Shown here piece after piece: positions 28,040 through 39,091 of a DNA stretch of 64,000 bases. The stretch covers positions 682,001 to 746,000 of the forward strand of contig NZ_MWWU01000002.1 of the NCBI RefSeq assembly GCF_002259595.1. The letters are read 5' to 3'. A model generated the notes under the pieces. The model had not been told where the DNA came from and ran no database searches. It saw only the letters and a program-made list of their open reading frames with translations. The first letter of the stretch is position 1. Each line of letters starts with the position of its first letter. This stretch comes from Aeriscardovia aeriphila (GTDB lineage: Bacteria; Actinomycetota; Actinomycetes; Actinomycetales; Bifidobacteriaceae). A program made the translations under genes and the position numbers.

Positions 28040-30682
28040 TCAGCGAATCGCCAGATTCTTGGGATCTATCCAAAAGCGCAGCTCCCCCTGCCGCTGAATG
28101 CTGACCAAGCTCGCCGCCTGGTGCAAACGCGTCGCCAACTCTTGACGAGAGGAGAGCGGCACGCGCACAATCACTTTCACTCGCTCCGACGCTCCAGCCA
28201 GCGGCGGTGCTTTACGCTCCGTTTCGCGCAATTGCACGGAAACAGGGCCCATGACGCGAGGAACCTCTACTTCATGCAGCTGCCCATCCTTGCCATAAAG
28301 CGAAGCGACCAGCGGCGGGAAGGAATCCACATCTACGCTTTCCACAGCTTGCATAACGGCCGGATAATCGCCCCACACGCTGGCGGCCGCAACAATCGGT
28401 GGTAATCCTGTTTGACGCCTCTCCTCCAGCTCCGCACGCGCCAAACTCTGCGCATCCCAATTGCACAAAGCATCCGCAATAAACGGATCACACTCGCCGA
28501 TGAGCAACACATGCCCGCCGAGCTTGACTTGGCTTGCCTCGCCCATCCACAGGTTGAGGGTATCCGTTCTCGCGTCAAGCCTCTGGTCATACTGGCTTGC
28601 CCAAGCGTCCAAGATTATCACCGCGGAATATCCCCCACCGTTCACCTTGGGGATAGCGTTTGCCGTCGCGACAACCACCCGCGGGCTCGCATCAATCTGG
28701 GCGATCGGGCCTCGAGGGAACTGCGGGCTCGCCGGCTGCGAAACGATGACCTGCTGGCTTTTCATCAGCATGCTCACCTCTCGCGCGGTTCCCTGCGCAC
28801 CCACCTTCAGCTTTCTCAAACTCGTGTTGCCACAGTTAGGGCACACCCATTGCGTCGCACTTGCCCCACACCAGGCGCATTGGATGTGGCCAGCACTGTC
28901 AATCTCACGCAATGGGCCAGTACAGCGCGAACAGCGAGCAGCATGGTGGCACGAATCGCAGGTCAGAACCAAAGCAAACCCAGCGTGATCGGCCAGCACG
29001 AGCACCGGGCCTTCGTTGAGCGCTTGCGTCATCACACCCACGGCGTAGCGGGGAATGCGCGCGGACAGGCGCGGCTCATCGTGAGATTGCAAGAATTCGC
29101 GGTTCAGCCAGCTCACGTGAATCGCATGCCGAGCCTCCTGGGTACCTTGAACGCTCAGCGCCGCACCCGTTTCAACGTCAAACTGAGCTTGAGCGCTACG
29201 AGAAAGGCTCACCGCAACGTAGAGGCCGTCGTGCAAGCGTGCACGCAGACGCAACACGCCAGAAACCGAAGCGTACGGCTGCTCGCCATCGGAGTAAACG
29301 TAAGCGTTCTCACTCATGCAGATGAACAGCGCGTTCTTTCCCACCGGCGCGTACATGCTCGCGCGCGTGCCGAGAACGCAGGTCACCGCCCCCGAGCTCA
29401 GGGCCGTCAGAGAGCGCGAGCGGGTGAGAGGCGAGGTGGAAGAATCGAGAGTGCAGTAGTCAGCCAGCGGGCCGGCAACATCCGTGAGCTCGCGCTCGAG
29501 GCTTGCTTGTGCGTCCTCCAGATTGTGCGCATGCCCGCTCAACCGCTCGTATGCTTCGCTGGCAGCTTGTGCTTGTTGTGCCAGGTCTTGAAGCTCGTCG
29601 CTGGTTTGGCCTTCTTTGGTGAGCTTTTTGATGGTTCGCGCGAGCTTTCTGGACAGTACACCCTGGGCGTGGGCTTGCTTCTTGGTGTGGCTGATCTCGC
29701 GCTTGAGCGCATCTTCGCGCGCTGCAATACTTTCCAAACTCACGAGCCCGTAGCGGTGAAGGGCTGCTGAAAGCCTGGTGATGTGCGAGCTGCTGGGTAG
29801 TACACACACGACTGGCCGGCCGGCTTGCTTGGCTTGCACGATCATCCATGCGATGTCGCTCACCCAACGCGAAAAGCCCGGCACAACGTCCCAGATTACC
29901 AGGCGTTGTGATGCCAGCTCCGCACTTTCTCCAGCTGCGCTTTTCTCCCCTGTGTTTCGCTCAGCCGCAGGTCCCTCCCCCGCGCTCGCCTCGGTTCTGC
30001 CTTCTTCAGCCGCGCTAACTGTGCGTTCCTCGGCCACGCGCCCCTCAGCCGCGCTAGCCTCACGTTCTGCGCCCGCTCCAACCTCGCCATCCTCGCCAGC
30101 GCCGATCAGCGTGTGCACGGCAAGGCTTCCACGATAATCACTGAGCTCGCGCGTGGTCATTTCTTCGAGCAGATCTTCATCAACAGAGCGCGTAAAACGC
30201 TGCTCGCCACGCGCTTTAGCCGCGAAAAAGTCCCAGTCACGCTCCTGCTCCACACGCGCATTATGCGTAGGGAATGCCAGGGAAAGAATTTCAGCGCGGG
30301 TGCCACCATACAAGCGGGCGATTTCTTCGACGTCGCGGCGCATTTGCCCGTTGATCAGCACTCGAGTGGACAGCTGCGCGCGGATCGGTTTGAGCGACAC
30401 GCTGACCGTTTCCACACCCCTACTCCACACAAAGCCTGTGACCACGCGCCTACCAAACGGCACACTGACGGCCATCCCCGGCTCAAGAGTGTCGGCCAGC
30501 GCGGGCGGGATGGAATACGTGAAAGTTTGCGCCATATGAATGGCGGTGACGAGAATAACGACGTGCGCGACGAGCTCGCGGTGTCTCACACTCACTTTCT
30601 GAAGATTATCAGTGCGCGACTGGTGCTTCACTTCCACGCCAGGAATATCGAGAGCAAGCTGAACGGGTTGATCGGCCACCAC
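28040..30682 (-). CDS. priA: Primosomal protein N' (PriA), actinobacterial helicase-less type
   Basis: A protein of 880 residues. The N-terminal 3'-DNA-binding domain (VAHVVILVTAIHMAQTFTYS) and the Cys-rich zinc domain (CDSCHHAARCSRC ... CAWCGASATQWVCPNCG) are present. The helicase motifs are lost: the Walker A region reads DVVPGFSRW and there is no DEEH box (FICMSENAYVYSD). This is known for actinobacterial PriA, which probably lacks helicase activity but may still load the primosome at restarted forks. A Glu/Ala-rich insertion covers ~residues 190-265. Start is GTG, with GGGAGGA directly upstream; a second GTG is adjacent. Confidence 0.93.
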   Translation of the reverse strand: MVADQPVQLALDIPGVEVKHQSRTDNLQKVSVRHRELVAHVVILVTAIHMAQTFTYSIPPALADTLEPGMAVSVPFGRRVVTGFVWSRGVETVSVSLKPIRAQLSTRVLINGQMRRDVEEIARLYGGTRAEILSLAFPTHNARVEQERDWDFFAAKARGEQRFTRSVDEDLLEEMTTRELSDYRGSLAVHTLIGAGEDGEVGAGAEREASAAEGRVAEERTVSAAEEGRTEASAGEGPAAERNTGEKSAAGESAELASQRLVIWDVVPGFSRWVSDIAWMIVQAKQAGRPVVCVLPSSSHITRLSAALHRYGLVSLESIAAREDALKREISHTKKQAHAQGVLSRKLARTIKKLTKEGQTSDELQDLAQQAQAASEAYERLSGHAHNLEDAQASLERELTDVAGPLADYCTLDSSTSPLTRSRSLTALSSGAVTCVLGTRASMYAPVGKNALFICMSENAYVYSDGEQPYASVSGVLRLRARLHDGLYVAVSLSRSAQAQFDVETGAALSVQGTQEARHAIHVSWLNREFLQSHDEPRLSARIPRYAVGVMTQALNEGPVLVLADHAGFALVLTCDSCHHAARCSRCTGPLREIDSAGHIQCAWCGASATQWVCPNCGNTSLRKLKVGAQGTAREVSMLMKSQQVIVSQPASPQFPRGPIAQIDASPRVVVATANAIPKVNGGGYSAVIILDAWASQYDQRLDARTDTLNLWMGEASQVKLGGHVLLIGECDPFIADALCNWDAQSLARAELEERRQTGLPPIVAAASVWGDYPAVMQAVESVDVDSFPPLVASLYGKDGQLHEVEVPRVMGPVSVQLRETERKAPPLAGASERVKVIVRVPLSSRQELATRLHQAASLVSIQRQGELRFWIDPKNLAIR

Positions 30683-30857
30683 TCCTCCCTTCCTCGGTAC
30701 TGATAATCTTCTTCAATTCTAGCCCGCGCCAAACGAGACGTCAGAAAACGCGCAAACTGGGGAAAACGCGCAACACAGATGTGACGCGCTAGGAGCCTGC
30801 TAAGGGCGAAAACTGTAGCTCACCTCGGCGCGAACAGCGTCACACCTAGCTCATCTC

Positions 30858-32099
30858 TCAGCGTTCAACCGCAGCGCGCAACTGCTCAGCGCGCGACACA
30901 CTCTCCCAGGTAAAATCAGCATCCGTACGGCCGAAATGACCGTAGCAGCTCGTTTTCTCATAAACCGGCTTGAGCAAGTCGAGCTCATCAATAATCGCCG
31001 CCGGGCGCAAGTCAAACACCTCACGAACGGCAGCCTCAATCTGAGCATGCGTAATACCCGGAGTCTGCGTACCGAAAGTGTCAATATTAATAGCCACCGG
31101 CTCGGCAACACCGATAGCGTAAGCAATCTGAACCTCGCAACGATGCGCCAAACCTGCAGCCACCACGTTCTTCGCCACCCAGCGAGCAGCATAAGCGGCA
31201 GAACGATCCACCTTGGTCGCATCCTTACCAGAGAAGGCACCACCACCGTGATGAGCCGCACCACCATACGTGTCGACGATGATTTTGCGTCCTGTTAATC
31301 CGGAGTCGGCGGCAGGCCCACCCAGAACGAAAGAGCCCGTAGGATTAACCAGCAGCTTATACGAATCGTGCTCAACAGCGTGAGTAGACGCCTGCTCAGC
31401 CGCAGCGCACACCTGCTGCAAAACCGGAGTGATCACGTGCTCGCGAAGTTGAGCCTTGAGCCACGTCTGTTCAACATCCGGGTCGTGCTGAGTGGAGATG
31501 AGAACCGTGCGAATAGCGCGAGGATAACCGTCATCGCCGTATTCGACGCTTACCTGCGTCTTACCATCCGGACGCAGGCCAGGAACAATATGCTTCTTGC
31601 GCACCTGAGCCAGCCGCTGAGCCAAACGCTGAGCCACAGTGATCGGGAACGGCATGAGAACATCCGTTTCGTCACTGGCGTAACCAAACACCACACCTTG
31701 GTCGCCAGCGCCGGTCGTCGCGTATAGCTCTTCCTTCTCCGCGTCAGTCATATCAGCGTGGCGATGCACACGGTCCACGCCCTGCTCAATTTCTGCCGAC
31801 TGTTGACCAATCGAGGAGACGACACCACAGGAGCGATAGTCGAGGCCGATCTCGCTGGAATCGTAGCCAATGCGCTTGAGCACGGAGCGCACTACCGCTT
31901 GAATATCGGTGTAGGCCTGCGTGTTCACCTCGCCGAAGACGAAGAAGGTACCAGTTGCTGCACAGGTTTCCACGGCCACATGAGAGTTGGGGTCAGAGCG
32001 CAACATGTCATCGAGAATCGCGTCGGAAATTTGGTCGCAGATTTTATCCGGATGCCCCTCGGTGACTGCCTCAGCAGTGAGTAGTTGCAACTCGGTCAT
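30858..32099 (-). CDS. metK: S-adenosylmethionine synthetase
   Basis: A protein of 413 residues that makes SAM from methionine and ATP. Signature blocks are [16 protein letters not shown], the hexapeptide-type GAGDQG and the P-loop-like GGGAFSGKD. Length is normal. GGAGAGGGT stands before the ATG. I saw no SAM riboswitch in the short leader; the rpoZ terminator lies just upstream, so metK has its own promoter or gets readthrough. Confidence 0.98.
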   Translation of the reverse strand: MTELQLLTAEAVTEGHPDKICDQISDAILDDMLRSDPNSHVAVETCAATGTFFVFGEVNTQAYTDIQAVVRSVLKRIGYDSSEIGLDYRSCGVVSSIGQQSAEIEQGVDRVHRHADMTDAEKEELYATTGAGDQGVVFGYASDETDVLMPFPITVAQRLAQRLAQVRKKHIVPGLRPDGKTQVSVEYGDDGYPRAIRTVLISTQHDPDVEQTWLKAQLREHVITPVLQQVCAAAEQASTHAVEHDSYKLLVNPTGSFVLGGPAADSGLTGRKIIVDTYGGAAHHGGGAFSGKDATKVDRSAAYAARWVAKNVVAAGLAHRCEVQIAYAIGVAEPVAINIDTFGTQTPGITHAQIEAAVREVFDLRPAAIIDELDLLKPVYEKTSCYGHFGRTDADFTWESVSRAEQLRAAVER

Positions 32100-32144
32100 A
32101 CCCTCTCCTTTGAGCTTGTTTATACAGATAGTTCATACAAAAAG

Positions 32145-32168
32145 GGCCTCCCTCACTCGAGGAAGGCC
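32145..32168 (-). terminator. Terminator of the nusB-gmk-rpoZ transcript
   Basis: GGCCTCCCTC (32145-32154) pairs with GAGGAAGGCC (32159-32168) with one mismatch, loop ACTC. On the minus strand it is followed by CTTTTTG. It lies between rpoZ and metK. Confidence 0.85.
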
Positions 32169-32193
32169 TCAAAAACAGAAACGGTGAGTAAGC

Positions 32194-32481
32194 TCAGCGT
32201 CCCTCATTTTCGTCATCCGCAGCGAGATGCTCTTCGAGAACACCCTCGTCGATCTCGCGGAAAGCAACAGTCAGCTGCTTATCTTCCTTATTCGCGTCAA
32301 CGAGCGGGCCCACGCTTTGAATAATGCCCTCGCTCGCCTGGCTCCAGTAAGAGTTCAGCTGGCGAGCACGCTTGGCTGCGAAAACGACCAAAGCATACTT
32401 GTTGCCGTTGGTGTGTTCCAACAGATGATCGATGGTAGGATTGACGACTCCCTGTGGTGTCGGCTCAGTTCCAATTGCCAT
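32194..32481 (-). CDS. rpoZ: RNA polymerase omega subunit
   Basis: A protein of 95 residues. Omega helps assemble RNA polymerase around beta'. The core motif is [24 protein letters not shown] 32481 ([13 protein letters not shown]) is chosen because GGAGGGAC lies just upstream; an ATG 12 bases earlier would sit within that ribosome site. Third gene of nusB-gmk-rpoZ, 57 bases after gmk. Confidence 0.94.
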   Translation of the reverse strand: MAIGTEPTPQGVVNPTIDHLLEHTNGNKYALVVFAAKRARQLNSYWSQASEGIIQSVGPLVDANKEDKQLTVAFREIDEGVLEEHLAADDENEGR

Positions 32482-32538
32482 GAGTCCCTCCATTCAGACA
32501 ACTTTCCAGTCTAGTGAATCCTGTGGTCAATTGCCAGT

Positions 32539-33216
32539 TCACTTTCCCGTTTCCGGGTCCACGCCATATTCCTGGCAAATCACACGCCACAGCTCTTCTG
32601 CAGCCTCGTCGACATGCGTATTGGTAATCACCACGTCGAACTCTTTTTCGGCGGCAAGCTCGACTCGCGCGGTGGCCAGCCTCTTCATCCTTTGCTCAGG
32701 ATTTTCAGTACCACGTTCAGCAAGTCTGGTAATCAAATCATCGAAGCTCGGTGGGGCGAGGAAAACGAAGAGCACATCCAAGCCCAGCTCAGCAGCACGT
32801 TCCCTCACGCGTCGAGCACCTTGCAAATCGATTTCCAAGATCGTGGGCACACCATCTTGCAGGTGGTCAAGCACTGGCTGCAAAGGCGTTCCATAGTGCG
32901 CCATATTGTGCACAATAGCGGTTTCCAAGAACTCGTTATTGCGTCGCATTTGCTCGAACTGGTCTTCGGTAAGGAAGTAATACGTTTTACCGTCCACTTC
33001 ACCCGGCCGGGGTGCACGAGTCGTTGCGGAAACCGACACCCATACCTGAGGATGGGCCTTCGTCAAAGCGGCCTCGACAGTTCCCTTACCAACGGCTGTA
33101 GGGCCGGAGAGCACGACGAGGCGGCGACGAGGACGAGCTTGTGGCTTGCTAAAACGGCTCGTTACTCCTTGAGAAGCGCGGCGAAACCAGCTGGTCTTAT
33201 CTTTCTTCTCAGCCAT
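32539..33216 (-). CDS. gmk: Guanylate kinase
   Basis: A protein of 225 residues that phosphorylates GMP to GDP. P-loop GPTAVGKGT at ~38-46, and the GMP-binding SATTRAPRPGEVDGKTYYFL. A basic ~30-residue N-terminal extension precedes the core. Follows nusB after 6 bases. Confidence 0.97.
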   Translation of the reverse strand: MAEKKDKTSWFRRASQGVTSRFSKPQARPRRRLVVLSGPTAVGKGTVEAALTKAHPQVWVSVSATTRAPRPGEVDGKTYYFLTEDQFEQMRRNNEFLETAIVHNMAHYGTPLQPVLDHLQDGVPTILEIDLQGARRVRERAAELGLDVLFVFLAPPSFDDLITRLAERGTENPEQRMKRLATARVELAAEKEFDVVITNTHVDEAAEELWRVICQEYGVDPETGK

Positions 33217-33222
33217 AAATCC

Positions 33223-33999
33223 TCACTTCCCTCTACGTCGCATGCGAATCACAGCACGCTGCAACAGATATTCTGCCTGCTGCTGTTCACGGTTCGTTGG
33301 GTTAAACGGCCAAGCAGCATTCCGAGCTTTAAGGAGAATTCTACGGCGAGACAGCGTCACAAACGCGCGGCGACGGCGACGTTCTGCGGCAGGAATCAGT
33401 GAGGAGAAAGTTCCTGGCTTGCGCTCATCGTCACTCAAAGAGGAGAAACTGAGATTATCAAGGTCAACATCCTCATCCGCGCTGTCACCGTACTGCTCGT
33501 CGCGTGCGGTGTTATCAGCAGTGGTAATCTCGGTTTCGCTTTGTTTGAGGGAGCGAGACAGGCCGCGCGAGCGCTGCGACTGGTCGTCGTTTTCAGGCAC
33601 GGCATTCGGGTCGTCACTGATGGCAGAGAGAACAGCGTGAATAAAGCTTGGCGAGTCGGCATCAGAGAGCTTCTTGGCCAGAGCGAGAGCTTCATCGATG
33701 GCAACAGGAGCGGGAATTTCGTTGTTGTAGACGATCTCCCACACGCCCATGCGCAAAATATTGCGGTCGACGACAGCCATTCGCGAAATCTTCCACGAAG
33801 CGTGTTCGTTGATCATACCGTTGATGCGCTTATAATGCTGTGCCACACCGCGCACGATGTCCGAGGCATACTCTGGAAGTGGGGTGTCGGCTCCCGGGTT
33901 CTTCTCGCGTTCAGCGAGCAGATCGAGAATGTCCGCATCCTTCAAATCAGCTTCATATAGAGTGTTCAATGCCCTTTTCCGTGCGGTAGAGCGTGCCAT
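33223..33999 (-). CDS. nusB: Transcription antitermination factor NusB with C-terminal extension
   Basis: A protein of 258 residues, about 100 more than most NusB. The NusB fold (residues 1-~135; MARSTARKRALNTLYEADLKD, NEIPAPVAIDEALALAKKLSDADSPSFIHAVLSAI) binds boxA RNA with NusE for rRNA antitermination. The remainder is a Ser/Asp-rich linker followed by a basic Arg-rich tail (RRRRAFVTLSRRRILLKA), perhaps RNA-binding. First gene of nusB-gmk-rpoZ. One 9-mer copy at 33452-33460 in the linker. Confidence 0.93.
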   Translation of the reverse strand: MARSTARKRALNTLYEADLKDADILDLLAEREKNPGADTPLPEYASDIVRGVAQHYKRINGMINEHASWKISRMAVVDRNILRMGVWEIVYNNEIPAPVAIDEALALAKKLSDADSPSFIHAVLSAISDDPNAVPENDDQSQRSRGLSRSLKQSETEITTADNTARDEQYGDSADEDVDLDNLSFSSLSDDERKPGTFSSLIPAAERRRRRAFVTLSRRRILLKARNAAWPFNPTNREQQQAEYLLQRAVIRMRRRGK

Positions 34000-34034
34000 C
34001 CAGTCCTCCTCATGTCTGCCTATAAGTGGCGCAA

Positions 34035-34060
34035 AAGCCTCCGAGTAAACTCGAAGGCTT
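34035..34060 (-). terminator. Probable terminator of efp
   Basis: AAGCCTCCGAGT (34035-34046) pairs with ACTCGAAGGCTT (34049-34060) with one mismatch and a 2-base loop. On the minus strand the stem is followed by TTGCGCC. It lies between efp and nusB. Confidence 0.65.
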
Positions 34061-34113
34061 GTTCCTCTCCCCTGCCTGCGCTCACAGCAAAGGAGTGTCA
34101 GAAGTGAGGTGAC

Positions 34114-34680
34114 TCACTTAGTTTCGCGACCCAGGTAAGAACCGTCGCGGGTGTCAACCTTCACTACCTCACCCTCAGTAATGAAGAGCGGAACTTGAAT
34201 TTCAGCGCCAGTTTCTACAGTTGCTGGCTTGGTACCAGCATTGGAACGGTTGCCCTGCAAGCCTGGCTCAGTATGAGTGACCTTGAGCAGAACAGATGCT
34301 GGCAGCTGAACTTGAAGCGGGGTGCCATCGTGGAAGGAAATCTGGCACTCAGTGCCCTCGAGCAGGTACTTCTCCTGGTCGCCGATAAGTGCGGAAGGAA
34401 TCATCACCTGATCGTAGGTGGTCATATCCATGAAGACGAAGTTGTCGCCATCACGGTAGGAGTACTGCAGATCGCGGTTATCCACGGTTTCGAAGTCAAC
34501 CTTCATACCAGCGTTGAAGGTGCGCTCAACCTGCTTACCAGACAGAACGTTCTTGATGGTGGTACGCACGAATGCTGGACCCTTGCCTGGCTTGACGTGC
34601 TGGAACTTCACGACAGTCCAAAGCTGACCATCGAGATTCAAAACAGAGCCGTTCTTAATGTCATTGGTGGTTTGTGCCAT
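34114..34680 (-). CDS. efp: Translation elongation factor P
   Basis: A 188-residue protein of normal length that rescues ribosomes stalled at polyproline. Begins [20 protein letters not shown]; the tip loop [10 protein letters not shown] carries the Lys that is modified in some bacteria. C-terminal S1-like domain [22 protein letters not shown] matches the EF-P signature. Confidence 0.97.
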   Translation of the reverse strand: MAQTTNDIKNGSVLNLDGQLWTVVKFQHVKPGKGPAFVRTTIKNVLSGKQVERTFNAGMKVDFETVDNRDLQYSYRDGDNFVFMDMTTYDQVMIPSALIGDQEKYLLEGTECQISFHDGTPLQVQLPASVLLKVTHTEPGLQGNRSNAGTKPATVETGAEIQVPLFITEGEVVKVDTRDGSYLGRETK

Positions 34681-34767
34681 TTGCTAATCCCATCCAAAGA
34701 AAAATCACGTATGAAGACAACTGTTAAGTATGCCACAGCCCCACAACAAAAGGGCTGAGCATGAAAA

Positions 34768-34797
34768 AAGGGATAGCTCCCGAAGAAGCTATCCCTT
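34768..34797 (-). terminator. Terminator of the str operon / tuf
   Basis: AAGGGATAGCT (34768-34778) pairs perfectly with AGCTATCCCTT (34787-34797). On the minus strand it is followed by TTTTCATG. It lies 61 bases past the tuf stop. Confidence 0.93.
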
Positions 34798-34857
34798 GAC
34801 GTTGGCGTAACAACAGTTGAACTGCTATTTACACGAACAAGTCACAACTGAAGTCAA

Positions 34858-36060
34858 TCAGTCGAGAACTTCGGTCACACGACCAGAACCAACGGTGCGG
34901 CCACCCTCGCGGACTGCGAAGGTCTGGCCCTTCTCCATTGCGACAGGCTGGATGAGCTTGACGGAGAAGTTGGCGTGATCACCTGGCTGAACCATTTCGG
35001 TGCCCTCTGGGAGCTCGATGCTACCAGTGACATCGGTGGTGCCGAAGTAGAACTGTGGACGATAGTTGTTGAAGAATGGAGTGTGACGGCCACCCTCGTC
35101 CTTGGTAAGGACGTAAACCTCAGCCTTGAACTCGGTGTGAGGAGTGATGGAACCTGGAGCAGCCAACACCTGACCACGCTCGACCTGGTCACGGTTGATA
35201 CCGCGGAGGAGCAGACCGACGTTGTCGCCAGCCTCAGCGGAATCCATGATCTTGTGGAAGGTCTCGATGGAGGTAACGGTGGTGGACTGGGTATCCTTCA
35301 GACCAACAATCTCAACTGGGGTGTTGGTGAGGATCTGACCACGGGAGATACGACCGGTGACCACGGTACCACGACCGGAGATGGTGAAGACATCCTCGAT
35401 TGGCATGAGGAATGGCTTGTCGAGGTCGTGAACTGGGGTTGGGATGTACTCATCGACTGCGTCCATGAGCTTCTTGATCTGCTCAACCCAGTGCTCGTGG
35501 TTTGGCTGATCGTCGTGCAGTGCGCCGTAAGCGGAGATGCGCACGACTGGGCAGTCGCGGTCGAAGCCGTTCTCTTCGAGCAGGTCGCGAGTTTCCTCTT
35601 CGACGAGATCGATGAGCTCTTCGTCCTCAACCATATCGCACTTGTTCAGAGCGACGAGGATCTTCGGGACGCCGACCTGCTTTGCGAGCAGGACGTGCTC
35701 ACGGGTCTGAGCCATAGGACCATCGTTTGCAGCCACAACGAGGATTGCGCCATCCATCTGAGCTGCGCCGGTGATCATGTTCTTGACGTAATCAGCGTGG
35801 CCTGGAGCATCGATGTGAGCATAGTGACGCTTCTCGGTCTGGTACTCGATGTGCGCGATATTAATGGTAATACCGCGTTCCTTCTCTTCTGGAGCCTCAT
35901 CGATCTGGCTGAAATCATATTCCTGGTTCAGATCCGGGTACTCGTCGTGTAGAACCTTGGAGATTGCTGCAGTCAGGGTAGTCTTACCGTGATCAATGTG
36001 GCCGATGGTGCCGATGTTGACATGCGGCTTAGTGCGTACGTACTTGGCCTTCTCTGCCAT
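34858..36060 (-). CDS. tuf: Elongation factor Tu
   Basis: A protein of 400 residues. Delivers aminoacyl-tRNA to the ribosome. P-loop [20 protein letters not shown] and NKCD motifs are intact. Start [11 protein letters not shown] at 36060 with AGGAGG upstream. It is 351 bases downstream of fusA with a clear promoter of its own, so tuf can be expressed apart from the rest of the str operon. Confidence 0.99.
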   Translation of the reverse strand: MAEKAKYVRTKPHVNIGTIGHIDHGKTTLTAAISKVLHDEYPDLNQEYDFSQIDEAPEEKERGITINIAHIEYQTEKRHYAHIDAPGHADYVKNMITGAAQMDGAILVVAANDGPMAQTREHVLLAKQVGVPKILVALNKCDMVEDEELIDLVEEETRDLLEENGFDRDCPVVRISAYGALHDDQPNHEHWVEQIKKLMDAVDEYIPTPVHDLDKPFLMPIEDVFTISGRGTVVTGRISRGQILTNTPVEIVGLKDTQSTTVTSIETFHKIMDSAEAGDNVGLLLRGINRDQVERGQVLAAPGSITPHTEFKAEVYVLTKDEGGRHTPFFNNYRPQFYFGTTDVTGSIELPEGTEMVQPGDHANFSVKLIQPVAMEKGQTFAVREGGRTVGSGRVTEVLD

Positions 36061-36117
36061 TATGTCCTCCTGGACGTTCGTAGTTCGCTTCCGCCACATG
36101 AGCAGAAGCCCCGCTAC

Positions 36118-36146
36118 ATATTACAAAACTGCTGAGATTATGACAA
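36118..36146 (-). promoter_or_regulatory. Predicted sigma-70-type promoter of tuf
   Basis: On the minus strand TTGTCA (36146-36141), a 17-base spacer, then TAATAT (36123-36118). Transcription would start near 36110, giving a ~50-base leader ending at the AGGAGG of tuf. Confidence 0.8.
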
Positions 36147-36249
36147 CCGGTGCAGTGTTAACTCTTTGAGTCTACCCGCTAAAGCAGACGGATGCCACAC
36201 CTTCACTGTGAGCGTGGTTTCCCAGCACTCAGGCAAAGGATTTTCACTC

Positions 36250-36268
36250 ACTAATGTAAGACATTAGT
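36250..36268. promoter_or_regulatory. Palindrome ACTAATGT-AAG-ACATTAGT
   Basis: Perfect 8-base inverted repeat around AAG, about 105 bases upstream of the tuf -35 box and within the fusA-tuf gap. AT-rich and symmetric, as operator half-sites often are. No regulator is assigned. Confidence 0.45.
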
Positions 36269-36411
36269 TCGCAAAATCGTTGTATGTAAGGGGCTGCTGT
36301 GTCAGACAACCCCTCACATACCCGAGGAGACGAGTCAGCACCCGTCCCCTCTCAAACTTTCGGCTCATGAGCGTTGATAATCTTGAGGAATACTCAAAGA
36401 TTAACACTCAC

Positions 36412-38562
36412 TCACTCGCCACGCTGCTTCTTGATGATTTCGTCAGCAACGGACTTTGGAACCTCAGCATACGAATCCATCTGCATGGTGTACACTGCAC
36501 GGCCCTGGGTCTTGGAACGAAGGTCACCAATGTAGCCGAACATCTCGGCCAGCGGCACCTTAGCGTCGATGATACGAACGCCCTTCTCGTCGTCCATCTT
36601 ATCGATGCGGCCACGGCGGGAGTTCAAATCACCAATGACATCGCCCATGTACTCGCCTGGAGTACGAACCTCGACGGCCATGATTGGCTCGAGAATGACT
36701 GGGTTAGCCTTAGGAGCTGCGGTCTTGAAGGCCATAGAACCAGCGACCTTGAAGGCCATCTCGGAGGAATCGACCGGGTGCATCTGGCCGTCCATGAGCT
36801 GAGCCTTGACACCCACCACTGGGAAGCCTGCGAGGACGCCAGTTTGCATAGCTTCCTTGACGCCGGCCTCGACGGATGGGATGTACTCCTGGGAGATGTC
36901 GCCGCCAGTGACGTGATCCTCGAAGATGAAGTCCTTGCCCTTCTCTTCTTCGTTGGTCTCGTCGATTGGCAGGAAGTTCATCAGGACCTTTGCGAACTGA
37001 CCAGAACCACCGGTCTGCTTCTTGTGGGTGTACTCAAGGTCCATCACTGGCTTCTTGATGGTCTCGCGGTAAGCGACCTGTGGCTCACCAACGTTTGCAT
37101 CAACCTTGAACTCACGACGCATACGGTCGACGATGATGTCGAGCTGGAGCTCGCCCATGCCGGAGATCAGGGTCTGACCAGACTCTTCGTCGGTCTTGAC
37201 CTGGAAGGTTGGATCCTCATCGGAGAGGCGCTGCAATGCGATTGCCATCTTCTCCTGATCAGCCTTAGTCTTTGGCTCCACAGCAACCTCGATTACTGGG
37301 GTTGGGAAGGAGATGGACTCAAGGGAGATTGGGTGAGCAACATCGCACAGAGTATCACCGGTGGAGATTTCCTTCAGGCCAACGAATGCGTAGATGTTAC
37401 CTGCGCGTGCTTCGTCGACTGGGATCTCCTTATCGGAGTGCATCTGGAAGAGCTTACCAACGCGCTCACGCTTGTCCTTGGAAGCATTGAGAACGGTGTC
37501 GCCTGGCTTGATGGTGCCGGAGTACACGCGAACGTAAACGAGCTTTCCATAGAATGGGTGAGCTGCGATCTTAAAGGCGAGTGCTGCGAATGGCTCGTCT
37601 GCCGATGGCTTACGATCCTCTTCCTCGTCCTCGTGACCTGGGACGTAGCCCTTGATTGCTGGAACATCCACTGGGGATGGCAGGTAATCAACGACAGCGT
37701 CGAGCATTGGCTGAACGCCCTTATCCTTGAAGGCGGAGCCGCAGAACACTGGGTAAGCTTCAGAAGCCACGGTGAGCTTACGAACGCCTTCACGGATCTC
37801 CTGCTCGGTGAACTCCTCACCAGCGAAGAACTTCTCCATGAGTGCATCGTCAGACTCGGCAACCTGCTCGAGGAGCTTCTGACGGTACTCGTCAGCCTGA
37901 TCCTTGAGCTCAGCAGGGATGTCAGTGGTCTCGTAGTGAGCACCCATGTCCTTGCTCTTCTTCTGGTCGCCAGCCCACACGTATGCCTTCATGCGGACCA
38001 GATCGACAACACCGTTGAAGTCGTCCTCAGCGCCGATTGGCAGCTGCATGACGATTGGAGTTGCGTTCAGCTTCTCCTTGATGGTATCGACGGAGTAGAA
38101 GAAGTTGGCGCCCAGCTTATCCATCTTGTTGATGAAGCAGATACGTGGGACGTCATACTTATCAGCCTGGCGCCACACGGTCTCGGACTGTGGCTCCACG
38201 CCTTCCTTTGCATCGAAGACTGCAACAGCACCATCGAGAACACGCAGGGAGCGCTCGACCTCAGAGGTGAAGTCGACGTGGCCAGGGGTATCGATGATGT
38301 TGATCTGGAAGCGATCCTCAGGGTCGTGAGACTGACGGTTCCAGAATGCAGTAATTGCTGCAGAGGTGATGGTAATACCACGTTCGCGCTCCTGGACCAT
38401 CCAGTCCATGGTGGAGTCGCCATCGTGGGTCTCACCAATCTTGTAGTTCACACCGGTGTAGTACAGAATACGCTCGGTAGTGGTTGTCTTACCGGCATCG
38501 ATGTGAGCCATAATGCCGATATTACGGACCTGTTTCAGGTCAGTAAGCACGTCTTGTGCCAT
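36412..38562 (-). CDS. fusA: Elongation factor G
   Basis: A protein of 716 residues, the ribosomal translocase. G1 [27 protein letters not shown] and NKMD motifs are present; domain IV is complete. Part of rpsL-rpsG-fusA, 57 bases after rpsG. Codon use is that of a highly expressed gene. No dispersed 9-mer copy occurs in it. Confidence 0.99.
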   Translation of the reverse strand: MAQDVLTDLKQVRNIGIMAHIDAGKTTTTERILYYTGVNYKIGETHDGDSTMDWMVQERERGITITSAAITAFWNRQSHDPEDRFQINIIDTPGHVDFTSEVERSLRVLDGAVAVFDAKEGVEPQSETVWRQADKYDVPRICFINKMDKLGANFFYSVDTIKEKLNATPIVMQLPIGAEDDFNGVVDLVRMKAYVWAGDQKKSKDMGAHYETTDIPAELKDQADEYRQKLLEQVAESDDALMEKFFAGEEFTEQEIREGVRKLTVASEAYPVFCGSAFKDKGVQPMLDAVVDYLPSPVDVPAIKGYVPGHEDEEEDRKPSADEPFAALAFKIAAHPFYGKLVYVRVYSGTIKPGDTVLNASKDKRERVGKLFQMHSDKEIPVDEARAGNIYAFVGLKEISTGDTLCDVAHPISLESISFPTPVIEVAVEPKTKADQEKMAIALQRLSDEDPTFQVKTDEESGQTLISGMGELQLDIIVDRMRREFKVDANVGEPQVAYRETIKKPVMDLEYTHKKQTGGSGQFAKVLMNFLPIDETNEEEKGKDFIFEDHVTGGDISQEYIPSVEAGVKEAMQTGVLAGFPVVGVKAQLMDGQMHPVDSSEMAFKVAGSMAFKTAAPKANPVILEPIMAVEVRTPGEYMGDVIGDLNSRRGRIDKMDDEKGVRIIDAKVPLAEMFGYIGDLRSKTQGRAVYTMQMDSYAEVPKSVADEIIKKQRGE

Positions 38563-38619
38563 TTATTCCTCACTTAGCGCGACGATTTGTCTTGGTTATG
38601 GGTGCCCTAAGGCGGGAAC

Positions 38620-39090
38620 TCACCAGCGATAGTGAGCGAAGGCGCGGTTGGCCTCAGCCATCTTGTGGGTATCCTCACGACGCTTGACGGATGCGCCAAG
38701 GCCGTTGGATGCATCGAGAATCTCATTTGCGAGACGCTCTGCCATGGTCTTCTCACGGCGAGCACGGCTGTAGTCAGTCAGCCAACGCAGAGAGAGGGTG
38801 TTTGCACGAGCTGGACGAACCTCGACTGGCACCTGGTAGGTTGCGCCACCGACGCGGCGGGAGCGAACCTCGAGGGATGGACGAATGTTATCCAGAGCGC
38901 GCTTCAAGACGGAGACTGGGTCCTGCTCAGTCTTGGTCTTCACCTGCTCGAGTGCGGAGTAGACGATGGTCTCAGCGACGGACTTCTTGCCGTCCATGAG
39001 AACCTTGTTGATCAGCTGAGCGACAACGGTGGAACCGTAAATCGGATCAGGCTGTACGATACGATGCTTTGCTGGTCCTTTACGAGACAT
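38620..39090 (-). CDS. rpsG: Ribosomal protein S7
   Basis: A 156-residue protein, a primary binder of 16S rRNA 3' domain. [16 protein letters not shown] and [30 protein letters not shown] are typical. Starts immediately after rpsL. Confidence 0.98.
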   Translation of the reverse strand: MSRKGPAKHRIVQPDPIYGSTVVAQLINKVLMDGKKSVAETIVYSALEQVKTKTEQDPVSVLKRALDNIRPSLEVRSRRVGGATYQVPVEVRPARANTLSLRWLTDYSRARREKTMAERLANEILDASNGLGASVKRREDTHKMAEANRAFAHYRW

Positions 39091-39091
39091 A

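Larger units (their letters stand above)
36061..36411. other. fusA-tuf intergenic region
   Basis: 351 bases without a gene. It contains the tuf promoter, a short palindrome (36250-36268), one dispersed 9-mer at 36375-36383, and a GC-rich hairpin near 36290-36322 (GGGGCTG pairing with CAACCCC) that may attenuate fusA readthrough. No small gene recognised. Confidence 0.6.

Noticed and set aside
32100-32193. Possible SAM riboswitch before metK.
   Set aside because: The leader is under 100 bases and is taken up by the rpoZ terminator; no SAM-I/II/IV core visible.
36375-36383. The 9-mer as a transcription-factor operator of tuf/fusA.
   Set aside because: Copies are mostly inside coding regions and in many unrelated genes, which does not suit a classical operator.
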